Positions 1-7,256 of a stretch of DNA of 29,333 nt are shown piece by piece. Each line of letters starts with the position of its first letter. The stretch's first letter is position 1. The notes beneath the pieces were generated by a model, which worked only from the letters and a program-made list of their open reading frames with translations, was not told where the DNA came from and did no database searches. Origin of the DNA: Burkholderiales bacterium UBA1834 (GTDB taxonomy: Bacteria > Pseudomonadota > Gammaproteobacteria > Burkholderiales > Burkholderiaceae_C); NCBI GenBank assembly GCA_002339015.1, contig DDJC01000064.1:1-29333 (forward strand), written 5' to 3'. The translations under genes were made by a program, and so were the position numbers.

Positions 1-323
1 ACGAAGGTGTTGACGTGCGACTTGGTGTAGCAGAGGTCCAGCGCGTCCACCACCATGCGGATGTCGGCCGAGTTCTTGCCGGATTGGCGCACGTGCGGGA
101 TCTCGATCAGTTCGAAATTGGCCTCGTGCATGGTGCCCTTGAAGCCGCGGTAGCGCTCCCAGTCGCAATAGGCCTTCTTGACGACGATGCTGCCTTTGAG
201 CAGCAGGCGCTCGAGCACCTTCTTGATGTCGAACTTGTCGTAGTTGGCTTCACGCACGCCTAAGGCGACGTTCTCGAAGTCGCAGAACAGCGCCATGCTG
301 ATGTGTTCGGGATGTTGGGGCAT
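1..323 (-). CDS. NYN-domain protein, partial (runs off left edge)
   Basis: The reading frame starts at ATG 323 and is open to the window edge, giving 107 residues without a stop. It begins MPQHPEHISMALFCDFENVA and continues with an IPHVRQSGKNSADIRMVVDA stretch. The FCDFEN and KNSADIRMVVD motifs supply the conserved acidic residues of the NYN (LabA/DUF88) PIN-like nuclease fold, which in this family bind metal for RNA cleavage. The C-terminal part, where many relatives carry an OST-HTH/LOTUS RNA-binding domain, lies outside the window. It follows the helicase gene by 34 bases on the same strand, so it is probably its last or next operon partner. The family call is from motifs; the substrate is unknown. 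Confidence 0.85.
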   Translation of the reverse strand, partial: MPQHPEHISMALFCDFENVALGVREANYDKFDIKKVLERLLLKGSIVVKKAYCDWERYRGFKGTMHEANFELIEIPHVRQSGKNSADIRMVVDALDLCYTKSHVNTF

Positions 324-357
324 TTGCTTTCTCGGTGTCTGGGAAGGCCGGGGCTGT

Positions 358-2313
358 TCAGATCAGCCCGGCGTCTTGAAGGTATTTGCTGGGACGGGCG
401 CCGTCGTAGAGGATGGTCAGCCGGTTCCGGGCGCGGGTCATGGCCACGTACAGCAGGTTGCGATTGTCGGTGGTATTGCCGCCCACGGCGAACTCGGCCT
501 TGTTGAGGCCCGGCAGGATCACGTGCTCGAACTCCAGGCCCTTGGCTGCCTCGATGCTCGACAGCAGCACGCAGTGCTGGCTGCGCATGGCCTTGTGCCG
601 CACTTCGCGGGCGTTCATCGCCCGGAAGAACGATTCGACATTGTCGAAGGTGCCGGCCGACTGGATCAGGCCGCGGATGTTGGCGCTGACCTGGTCGATG
701 TCATCGGCGCGCACCATCACGCGGGCGGCCAGGCGCTGCGGCGCCAGCACGCGTGTGAAGCGCTCCATCAGCAGGTCGGTGGCATTGGTGCTGATCAGGT
801 CCAGCGCCGCCTCGATCAGGTTCTGGATGTGCGAAGGCGCATTGCGCAGCACCTGGTTGTCGATGAAATGCGGCGCCAGCCCGGGTTGCCGGGCCACCTC
901 CTGGATGGCCTGCCGCTCGACCTGCTGCTGCTTCTCGTGGTCGGAGGTGCCAGCCTCCACGAAGGAGCCGCTGAACAACAGCAGGGATTGCAGGATGCGC
1001 ACACGGGTGGCTTCATCCTCGATGGCGGCGAACTCGCCACGCGCATGGGCCATCAGCCCGCGCACGAACAACACCTCGGGGCGCATCAGGTAGGGCTCGA
1101 AGCCGGCGGTGCGGTAGTCCAGGCCCTGGTCCAGCAGGTGGTTCTCCAGCTCGACGGACTGGTGCGGCTGGCGCAGCAGGATGGCGGTCTGCGAGGCGGG
1201 GGACTGGGCGCCCAGGCCTTCGCGTGTGCGGATGCTCTGGGCGATGTGCCAGTGAACTTCCTTGGCCTGTTCACTGCGCACCACGTTCACCGTGGTCAGG
1301 TGCGTGCTCTGCGACAGGTAGGGCTTGAGCGCCAGGCGGCCTGCGTGCTGAGCCAGCGCCGGGCCGAAGCGGTAGGAGCTGGTCAGGGGCAGGCGCTGCG
1401 CCGGCGCGATCTCGCGGTCGAACAGTTCGCCCATGAAGCCCGCATCCGCGCCGGCCGTGGCATGGATCACCTGGTCCCGGTCACCGAAGCCGATGAAGGC
1501 CGCAGGGTTCTGGCGCAGCACCTGCTGAAGCACCGTGAACATGGCGCGGTTGGTGTCATGCATCTCATCGAGGAGCACCAGGTGCAGGCCCAGGGCCGCA
1601 GGGTGCTCGCCTTCGATCAAGACATCCTCGCTCAGCAACAGGCGGGCCAGGTCGTAGGTGGCGTCGTCAGGGGCGCGGAAGGCGGGACGGTCCGGGTGGC
1701 CGCCGCGGCGGATGTGCTCGTAGGCCCAGAACACGCGCAAGGTCAGGTAGTCGTGGCCCAGTTCGCAGGCCAGGGCGGGCGTCAAGGTTCGGTCGGCGGC
1801 TTCCAGCACCAACTGCAGGGTGCCCTTGATCCTTGCGAACGAGGCCAGCAGGCCTTCGACGCTGCCCTCGCCGGTGCCTTCCAGCGCGAACTCGTCGCGG
1901 TGGCGCTCATCGTGGTTGGAGAGCACGTGGTCGATGGCCTGCAGCACGTAGGGCTTGAGCTGTTCCGGCGTCGTGTACTGCGTCACGCCCGCGGCCTCGA
2001 CCGTGGCCAGGCGTTCCGCGCAGAACTGGTCGAAGGTCTGGATGCGCAGGTGCTTACGAACCGACGCGGGAAGGCCCATGCGCTCGAGCGCCAGGCGCAG
2101 CGAGGTCGTGGCCGCCTCGGTGTAGGTCAGCGCCTGGATGTGCTCAAGCTGCGCGCCGCGCGCCAGCGCCTGGGCCAGACGCAAGGCCAGCGTGGTGGTC
2201 TTGGCGGCACCCGCGTTGGCCTCGACCACGACATGGCGATGGCGCGCCAGCTGGATCGCCAACTGCTCGGCCGTGGGGTTCAGGCCCTTGGGCTGAAACA
2301 CGGTGTCCGTCAT
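358..2313 (-). CDS. UvrD/PcrA-like superfamily 1 DNA helicase
   Basis: A 651-residue protein with the SF1A helicase motifs in order: a Q-motif-like LNPTAEQ (11-17), motif I ANAGAAKT (32-39), motif II LVLLDE (245-250), motif III GDRDQVIH (277-284), motif V IEAAKGLEF (587-595) and motif VI YVAMTRAR (622-629). Such proteins move 3'-5' on single-stranded DNA with ATP and act in repair or recombination. No nuclease domain is seen. Motif I is odd: the residue before the catalytic Lys is Ala, where nearly all P-loops have Gly. The start overlaps the stop of ylqF by four bases (ATGA), so the two are translationally coupled. Length is near UvrD (about 720) but shorter, and the C-terminal Tudor-like region of UvrD is absent. 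It may belong to a distinct UvrD-like subfamily. Confidence 0.93.
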   Translation of the reverse strand: MTDTVFQPKGLNPTAEQLAIQLARHRHVVVEANAGAAKTTTLALRLAQALARGAQLEHIQALTYTEAATTSLRLALERMGLPASVRKHLRIQTFDQFCAERLATVEAAGVTQYTTPEQLKPYVLQAIDHVLSNHDERHRDEFALEGTGEGSVEGLLASFARIKGTLQLVLEAADRTLTPALACELGHDYLTLRVFWAYEHIRRGGHPDRPAFRAPDDATYDLARLLLSEDVLIEGEHPAALGLHLVLLDEMHDTNRAMFTVLQQVLRQNPAAFIGFGDRDQVIHATAGADAGFMGELFDREIAPAQRLPLTSSYRFGPALAQHAGRLALKPYLSQSTHLTTVNVVRSEQAKEVHWHIAQSIRTREGLGAQSPASQTAILLRQPHQSVELENHLLDQGLDYRTAGFEPYLMRPEVLFVRGLMAHARGEFAAIEDEATRVRILQSLLLFSGSFVEAGTSDHEKQQQVERQAIQEVARQPGLAPHFIDNQVLRNAPSHIQNLIEAALDLISTNATDLLMERFTRVLAPQRLAARVMVRADDIDQVSANIRGLIQSAGTFDNVESFFRAMNAREVRHKAMRSQHCVLLSSIEAAKGLEFEHVILPGLNKAEFAVGGNTTDNRNLLYVAMTRARNRLTILYDGARPSKYLQDAGLI

Positions 2314-3344
2314 TCACGGCCCGGCTGGCTGTCGGCTTGAGCGGGCCCGCCCGGCTCGTGCGTTTCGTCGATGTCTTCTTCGTCGGCCGCCTGCGGCCCA
2401 GCGGATGCGGCGTTGGCATCACCCTTGCGCTTCTTCTGGCGGGCGAGCTTCTTGGCCTGCCGCTCGGCCTCGAGGGCTTGCGCGACGGTCAACCACATGG
2501 TGAACTCCTCGGGCGTTTCCAGGGTGATGCGGCCCAGCGACAGGTCACGGAAATCGTTGAGCACGACCTCGGAGGCCTTCTGCAGGTTCACGCGGCCACC
2601 GCTCATCATGGCACCGCGCCGGCGGCCGATTTCTTCGAGCAGTTCTTCGTCGTGGCGTTCTGAAATGGTGGCCACATCGGCCAGCTTGAAGCGGGCGGCC
2701 AGCCGGTCGGCGTAAGGGCCCTTGAGGCTGTTGAGCAGCTCCAGCGCCACCTCTTCCTCGTCGTAGGCGTTGCGGCCCACGGCGCCGCTGGCGGCCAAGT
2801 GGTAACCGGATTTCTCCACGATGATCTTGGGCCACAGCATGCCGGGCGTGTCGAACAGGTAGACGTCGTCGGCCAGGTTGATGCGCTGCTCGATGCGCGT
2901 CACGCCGGCTTCGTCGCCGGTCTTGGCGGCCTTGCGGCCCGCCAGCGTGTTCATCAGGGTGGATTTGCCCACGTTGGGCACGCCGCAGATCATCAGGCGC
3001 AGCGGCTTGGTCATGCCGCTGCGGTGCGGTGCCAGTTCACGGCAGGCCTGCAGCAGGCGCTGCGCAGGGCGGGGCTCGGACGCATCCAGGCCGATGGCCT
3101 TGGTGTCAGGCAGGGCGTTGTAGTAAGCCAGCCACGCGTCGGTGCGGGCGATGTCGGCCATGTCCTGCTTGTTGAGCACCTTCAGGCGGCGGCGGTGGCC
3201 GGTCATTTCGGCGAGCATGGGATTGGCACTGGAGCCCGGCAGGCGGGCGTCCAGCAGCTCGATGACGACGTCAATGTCCTTGATGCGCTCGGCGATGGCC
3301 TTCTTGGTCACGTTCATGTGACCGGGAAACCATTGGATGGCCAT
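2310..3344 (-). CDS. ylqF: Ribosome biogenesis GTPase YlqF/RbgA
   Basis: A 344-residue circularly permuted GTPase. The N-terminus WFPGHMNVTKKAI is the family signature. The G motifs come in permuted order: G4 NKQD (58-61), then G1 GVPNVGKS (121-128), then G3 DTPG (165-168). RbgA-type proteins bind the late large-subunit precursor and help complete it in a GTP-dependent way. The C-terminal domain is followed by a tail of about 45 residues, first Lys/Arg-rich then acidic, longer than in Bacillus RbgA (about 280 residues). It is the first gene of a minus-strand set with the helicase and the NYN protein. The upstream space is shared with the response regulator on the other strand. Confidence 0.96.
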   Translation of the reverse strand: MAIQWFPGHMNVTKKAIAERIKDIDVVIELLDARLPGSSANPMLAEMTGHRRRLKVLNKQDMADIARTDAWLAYYNALPDTKAIGLDASEPRPAQRLLQACRELAPHRSGMTKPLRLMICGVPNVGKSTLMNTLAGRKAAKTGDEAGVTRIEQRINLADDVYLFDTPGMLWPKIIVEKSGYHLAASGAVGRNAYDEEEVALELLNSLKGPYADRLAARFKLADVATISERHDEELLEEIGRRRGAMMSGGRVNLQKASEVVLNDFRDLSLGRITLETPEEFTMWLTVAQALEAERQAKKLARQKKRKGDANAASAGPQAADEEDIDETHEPGGPAQADSQPGRE

Positions 3345-3442
3345 GGGGCGTTCTCGTTTCTTGCTGGCGGGGGATCGGGAAGCCTGAGCGGCGTACCCCC
3401 CGATTGTCAGGCCTGGCGAGGTCCAAACAGCGTGAGGCGTTT

Positions 3443-3477
3443 TGACAACCCGTTACCAAAACTGGTAGCGCTTGTCA
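3443..3477. repeat. Nested inverted repeat between ylqF and the response regulator
   Basis: Two dyads share one centre. The outer arms are TGACAA (3443-3448) and TTGTCA (3472-3477); the inner arms are TACCA (3454-3458) and TGGTA (3463-3467) around AAAC. The outer left arm overlaps a perfect -35 hexamer TTGACA (3442-3447). The structure could be an operator or, if transcribed, a hairpin lying directly against the regulator's ATG. I cannot see a good -10 at the normal spacing. Confidence 0.5.
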
Positions 3478-3481
3478 TGAC

Positions 3482-4042
3482 ATGGACCACAGAATAGGCA
3501 CCGAAGTGGCAGATGTTGCAGAAATCGCAGCCCAATCATGGAGCACAGACATCGTGGACAGCCATCGGTGCAGGGTCTTGCTGGTCGAAGATGACTTCCG
3601 CAGCGCGGAGGTGGCCCAGGCCATTCTGGAATACTTCGGATGCGAGGTCACGGTGGCGCGTTCTGGCGCCGATGCTGTCGGAGCCACGCGTCATGACACC
3701 TTCGACATGGCACTGATGGACGTGGGCCTGCCTGTGATGAACGGGCTGGATGCCACCCGGCTGATCCGGGTCCATGAGCAGGCGCTGGGTCTGCGCCCGC
3801 TCTACATCGTCGCGCTCACGGCGCTGACCATGCCCCATGAGCTTGATGAGTGCATGGCGTGCGGCATGAACGAAGTGATGACCAAGCCGTTCCTGGTCGA
3901 GCGCCTGCAGCAGGCCCTCCTCAATGCCTACCGGGTGGCGCGCTGGCCACGCCGTGCGGCGACACCGGCGATCAACCCGCCGGTGATGAGCAGGATGGGC
4001 AGGGAGGGTTCCGGCACGGCCGAGACCCACGTCGCCTGTTGA
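3482..4042 (+). CDS. Single-domain response regulator (CheY-like receiver)
   Basis: A 186-residue protein with one receiver domain at about 30-147. The acidic pair is D37/D38, the phosphoacceptor D80 (in LMDVGLP), the switch Thr T113 and the conserved Lys K135 (in TKPF). No output domain follows, so it probably works by protein contact in a phosphorelay; no histidine kinase is nearby. The ATG at 3482 has no Shine-Dalgarno sequence and sits against the nested dyad. A GTG at 3554 (residue 25), with GGAG 11 bases upstream, is an alternative start and would give a protein starting just before the receiver fold. The last 38 residues, after the receiver domain, are encoded entirely opposite the 3' end of the convergent protease gene, which suggests a tail gained by stop-codon loss. 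Confidence 0.88.
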   Translation: MDHRIGTEVADVAEIAAQSWSTDIVDSHRCRVLLVEDDFRSAEVAQAILEYFGCEVTVARSGADAVGATRHDTFDMALMDVGLPVMNGLDATRLIRVHEQALGLRPLYIVALTALTMPHELDECMACGMNEVMTKPFLVERLQQALLNAYRVARWPRRAATPAINPPVMSRMGREGSGTAETHVAC

Positions 4043-4740
4043 CCCGACGCGCCCAGCGTGTCGTCGATCCAGGTCTTGTAGGCGGCCACCTGCACGTAGC
4101 CCGACTGTGACGGCCGCCCGTCGTCGAAGGTGATCAGGGCCGAGGCGATGCCCAGCAGTGCCGCACTGCTCGAATCCATGACCTGGCCCAGGAACAAGGC
4201 GCTGCCGCTGTCGCCACCCTGAACGGTTCCCCCTTCCGTGAGCAGCCAGTTCACGGTGTTGGTGCCTGTGTCTACGTCATCTTGCACCGTGGCCGATACC
4301 GCCGTGGTGGCGGCGTAGCCGTTCGGATGATGGTTCCGGGCGCTGGCGGCGGTCAGTGGCCCCAGTGTAGCGACCTGACTGTCCAGCACCACCGTGTCAT
4401 TGAGCACGGCATGCTCACCGGTGAGGGCTGTGGACAGTTGCACCAACGCGATGTCATGGGCCGGGAAAGGCTGGCCGCTGAACAGCTCGATGGCGCTGAT
4501 CACCGAACTGCCCTGCAAGGAGGTGAACGTGCTGCCCGCTGCCAGCCCCTTGGCCACATGGGCGGCAGTGAGCACCCAGTTGTCGGCGATCAGCACGCCG
4601 CTGGCACTGCCGATTTCACCAAGGGCCAGGAAGCTGTTGGTGGCTGTGCCACCTTCCAGAGCCTGGGCCGGCCTTGTGCCCATGGCCAGGCCAATGGCGA
4701 GCGCCAGATGGCCGACGAACAATGGCCAGGATCTTGTCAT
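3928..4740 (-). CDS. Trypsin-like serine protease with PEP-CTERM sorting signal
   Basis: A 270-residue secreted protein. The signal peptide is at 1-27 (hydrophobic stretch, then AQA). The chymotrypsin-fold triad reads H61 (LTAAH), D96 (AHDIAL) and S178 (GGDSGS). The C-terminus has V-PEP (243-245), a hydrophobic segment (PILLITGGLIAGV) and an Arg-rich end, which is the PEP-CTERM signal recognised by exosortase. The product is therefore likely exported, processed and displayed outside the cell; no exosortase gene is in the window. ATG 4740 is chosen because it begins the signal peptide; an in-frame GTG at 4815 would add 25 residues with no signal-like character. There are no cysteines. The 3' end overlaps the response regulator gene by 115 bases, convergently. 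Confidence 0.9.
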   Translation of the reverse strand: MTRSWPLFVGHLALAIGLAMGTRPAQALEGGTATNSFLALGEIGSASGVLIADNWVLTAAHVAKGLAAGSTFTSLQGSSVISAIELFSGQPFPAHDIALVQLSTALTGEHAVLNDTVVLDSQVATLGPLTAASARNHHPNGYAATTAVSATVQDDVDTGTNTVNWLLTEGGTVQGGDSGSALFLGQVMDSSSAALLGIASALITFDDGRPSQSGYVQVAAYKTWIDDTLGASGQQATWVSAVPEPSLPILLITGGLIAGVAARRGQRATR

Positions 4741-4885
4741 GACGTAAGCCCTGTTAATTGCATGTGACTGGGCTGATTGTGCGCAGATGCTTGACGCATC
4801 GCGACAATGTCCCACTTTCTATGGGGGTGTCGGCGCTTGATAGTGGACGGCGTACACAATGGCGCCCCCAAAGGGAGAGTTTTCA

Positions 4886-6328
4886 ATGCCTCATCGAATC
4901 GAAGGCCGCCAGCGCTGGGCGGCTCTGGCCGTGTTGTGCCTGGGTGTGCTGATGATCGTGCTGGACACGACCATCGTGAACGTGGCGCTGCCCTCCATCA
5001 AGGCGGATCTGGGTTTCACTGAAACCTCGCTGGTGTGGGTGGTCAACGCCTACATGCTGACCTTCGGCGGCTTTTTGTTGCTGGGTGGGCGGCTGGGCGA
5101 CCTGTTTGGTCACCGGCGCCTGTTTCTGGGGGGCATCACGCTGTTCACGCTGGCTTCGCTGGCGTGTGGCCTGGCAAACTCGCAGGGCCTGCTGATCGCG
5201 GCGCGCGCGGCCCAGGGGCTGGGGGGCGCGGTGGTGTCGGCCGTCTCGCTGTCACTGATCATGAACCTGTTCACCGAGCCGGCCGAGCGCGCCAAGGCCA
5301 TGGGCGTGTATGGCTTCGTGTGCGCGGGCGGTGGCAGCATTGGTGTGCTGCTGGGCGGTGTGCTGACCAGTTCGCTCAGCTGGCACTGGATCTTCCTCGT
5401 CAACCTGCCAATTGGTGGGGCGGTGTATGCGCTGTGCGTGGCCTTGCTGCCCGGCGGCAAGGTTCAGGGTGTGGGCGGGCGGCTGGATGTGGCCGGCGCC
5501 GTCACCGTGACCAGTGCGCTGATGCTGGCGGTGTATGCCATCGTCAATGGCAATGAGGTGGGTTGGGGCGCCGGGCAGTCGCTGGGCATGCTGGGCGCGG
5601 CTGCCGTGCTGATGGCGGTGTTCCTGGTGATCGAATCGCGCGTGGCCGAACCCCTGATGCCGTTGAGCCTGTTCCGGTTGCGCAATGTGGCCGTGTCCAA
5701 CGTGGCCGGCGTGTTGTGGGCGGCGGCGATGTTTGCCTGGTTCTTCATCTCGGCGCTGTACATGCAGCGGGTGCTGAACTTCACGCCCATGCAGGTAGGG
5801 CTGGCCTTCTTGCCGGCCAACATCATCATGGCGGTGTTTTCGCTGGGTCTGTCGGCCAGGCTGGTGATGCGCTTCGGGATCCGTGGGCCGCTGGCGGGCG
5901 GGCTGCTGGTGGCTGCGGCCGGGCTGGCGCTGTTCGCGCGGGCACCGTTGGATGGCACCATGCTGGTCGACGTGGTGCCCGGCATGGTGCTGCTGGGCCT
6001 GGGCGCGGGCGTGGCCTTCAACCCCATGCTGCTGGCGGCCATGAGCGATGTTTCCCCCAGCGAATCGGGCCTGGCCTCGGGCGTGGTGAACACCTCCTTC
6101 ATGATGGGCGGGGCGGTGGGCCTGGCCGTGCTGGCCAGCCTGGCCGATGCGCGCACGCAGGCCTTGACGGCAGCGGGGGCCTCCTTGCCGGTGGCACTCA
6201 GCGGTGGGTATCAACTGGCCTTCGTGATCGGGGCAGGCTTTGCCCTGGTGGCGGGCTTGCTGGGGGCGGTGTTCCTACGACCTGGCGCACAGGCCGGCGC
6301 AGGGCAAGGGCCGGTGGCTGCGCACTGA
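4886..6328 (+). CDS. MFS drug/multidrug exporter, DHA2 (EmrB/QacA) type
   Basis: A 480-residue, strongly hydrophobic protein with about 14 predicted membrane helices. Helix 1 holds the family motif LDTTIVNVALPSI. The loop between helices 2 and 3 has motif A (GGRLGDLFGHRRLF), and motif C-like Gly-rich sequence follows (GSIGVLLGGVL). DHA2 proteins export drugs, dyes or metabolites in exchange for protons. ATG 4886 is chosen over in-frame ATG 4859 because GGGAGAG (4873-4879) stands about seven bases upstream. The gene is divergent from the protease, with about 145 bases between them. No membrane-fusion partner (EmrA-like) is adjacent, so it may act alone. The substrate cannot be inferred. Confidence 0.95.
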   Translation: MPHRIEGRQRWAALAVLCLGVLMIVLDTTIVNVALPSIKADLGFTETSLVWVVNAYMLTFGGFLLLGGRLGDLFGHRRLFLGGITLFTLASLACGLANSQGLLIAARAAQGLGGAVVSAVSLSLIMNLFTEPAERAKAMGVYGFVCAGGGSIGVLLGGVLTSSLSWHWIFLVNLPIGGAVYALCVALLPGGKVQGVGGRLDVAGAVTVTSALMLAVYAIVNGNEVGWGAGQSLGMLGAAAVLMAVFLVIESRVAEPLMPLSLFRLRNVAVSNVAGVLWAAAMFAWFFISALYMQRVLNFTPMQVGLAFLPANIIMAVFSLGLSARLVMRFGIRGPLAGGLLVAAAGLALFARAPLDGTMLVDVVPGMVLLGLGAGVAFNPMLLAAMSDVSPSESGLASGVVNTSFMMGGAVGLAVLASLADARTQALTAAGASLPVALSGGYQLAFVIGAGFALVAGLLGAVFLRPGAQAGAGQGPVAAH

Positions 6329-6346
6329 CGCCTGCAATGTCACGCG

Positions 6347-6370
6347 GGATGCGGTGTAATGCGCGCATCC
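6347..6370. repeat. Inverted repeat between MFS gene and DUF1993 gene
   Basis: GGATGCG (6347-6353) and CGCATCC (6364-6370) form a seven-pair stem with a ten-base loop. There is no T-run, so intrinsic termination is doubtful. The loop contains TGTAAT (6355-6360), a possible -10 for the next gene, without a convincing -35. Confidence 0.35.
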
Positions 6371-6408
6371 ATCCCCTACGTCCCTACCGGACACCACGGA
6401 GCCCCTTC

Positions 6409-6915
6409 ATGACCATTTCGATGTACTCCGCCAGTGTGGTGCCTGCCACACGCACGCTCAAGGCCTTGTCCAGCATCCTCGGCAAGGCGCAAGCCCATTG
6501 CGAGGCGCGCAAGATCGATCAGCAGGCCTTCTTGAGTTCGCGCCTGTTTCCAGACATGTTCCCGATGGTGCGCCAGGTGCAGATCGCCACGGACATGATC
6601 AAGGGCGGCGTGGCGCGCCTTGCCGGGGTGGAGATCCCTCGTTTCGACGATGTGGAAACCAGCTTTGAGGAACTTCAGGCGCGCATCGGCCGGACGCTGG
6701 ATTTTCTGGCCACCCTCAAGCCCGAGGAGATGGAGGGCAGTGCCGAGCGCACCATCCAGATCGTGCGCTCCAGCGGCACGGTGGAGTACGCCGGCCTGGC
6801 TTACCTGACCGAGCAGGTGCTGCCCAATTTCTACTTCCATGCGACCACGGCCTACAACCTGTTGCGCCACGGTGGGGTCGAGATCGGCAAGAAAGATTTT
6901 TTGGCCAATCACTGA
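6409..6915 (+). CDS. DUF1993 family protein
   Basis: A 168-residue soluble protein starting MTISMYSASVVPATRTLKA. The sequence matches the DUF1993 family by its N-terminus, the FPDMFPMVRQVQIATDM segment and the C-terminal LPNFYFHATTAYNLLRHGGV segment; these are helical-bundle proteins of the DinB/YfiT type. The biochemical role is not established. ATG 6409 is chosen for a GGAG-like sequence about eight bases upstream (CACGGAGCC); the frame stays open far upstream but there it overlaps the MFS gene. The DUF427 gene starts 22 bases after its stop, so the two probably share an mRNA. Confidence 0.9.
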   Translation: MTISMYSASVVPATRTLKALSSILGKAQAHCEARKIDQQAFLSSRLFPDMFPMVRQVQIATDMIKGGVARLAGVEIPRFDDVETSFEELQARIGRTLDFLATLKPEEMEGSAERTIQIVRSSGTVEYAGLAYLTEQVLPNFYFHATTAYNLLRHGGVEIGKKDFLANH

Positions 6916-6937
6916 GCAAGCTGCGAGAGACACACCG

Positions 6938-7219
6938 ATGAAAGCCATCTGGAACGGCACCGTCGTGGCCGAGAGTGACGACACCGTGGTGGTCGAAGGC
7001 AACCACTACTTCCCGGCCAGTGCCCTCAAGCAGGAGTACGTGCTGAGCAGCAATCACCGCACCTCCTGCCCTTGGAAGGGCCAGGCACGCTATTACACGC
7101 TGTTCGTGAACGGTGATGCCAACCCGGATTCGGTCTGGTACTACCCGGAGCCCAGCGAGGCCGCGGCCGAGATCAAGGACCGCGTGGCCTTCTGGAAAGG
7201 CGTGAAGATCGAAGATTGA
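6938..7219 (+). CDS. DUF427 domain protein
   Basis: A 93-residue protein covering a single DUF427 domain: MKAIWNGTVVAES, then VVEGNHYFP, then SSNHRTSCPWKGQARYYTL and the final VAFWKGVKIE. The SxRTxCPWKGxAxYY block with its Cys is the family hallmark. Relatives are small beta-rich proteins; a function is not firmly established. ATG 6938 is preferred to an in-frame upstream start because the domain begins there and GAGAGA lies just before it. The 3' end converges on glpK. Confidence 0.92.
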   Translation: MKAIWNGTVVAESDDTVVVEGNHYFPASALKQEYVLSSNHRTSCPWKGQARYYTLFVNGDANPDSVWYYPEPSEAAAEIKDRVAFWKGVKIED

Positions 7220-7240
7220 GCCCAGGCTGGTGCCAGGCAG

Positions 7241-7256
7241 GGCCGATCAGTCGGCC
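7241..7256. terminator. Possible bidirectional stem-loop at the glpK stop
   Basis: GGCCGA (7241-7246) and TCGGCC (7251-7256) form a perfect six-pair stem with loop TCAG in the convergent gap between the DUF427 gene and glpK. The loop contains the glpK stop codon. Neither side has a T-run, so this may be a pause or RNA-stabilising hairpin instead of an intrinsic terminator. Confidence 0.35.

Noticed and set aside
244..2340. A 698-codon open frame on the plus strand opposite the helicase.
   Set aside because: It mirrors the helicase gene, has low-complexity His/Gln/Val composition typical of antisense frames in high-GC DNA, and no recognisable domain.
5252..6214. Long minus-strand frames opposite the MFS exporter.
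   Set aside because: His/Gln/Arg-rich antisense frames with no domain, while the plus strand encodes a textbook transporter.
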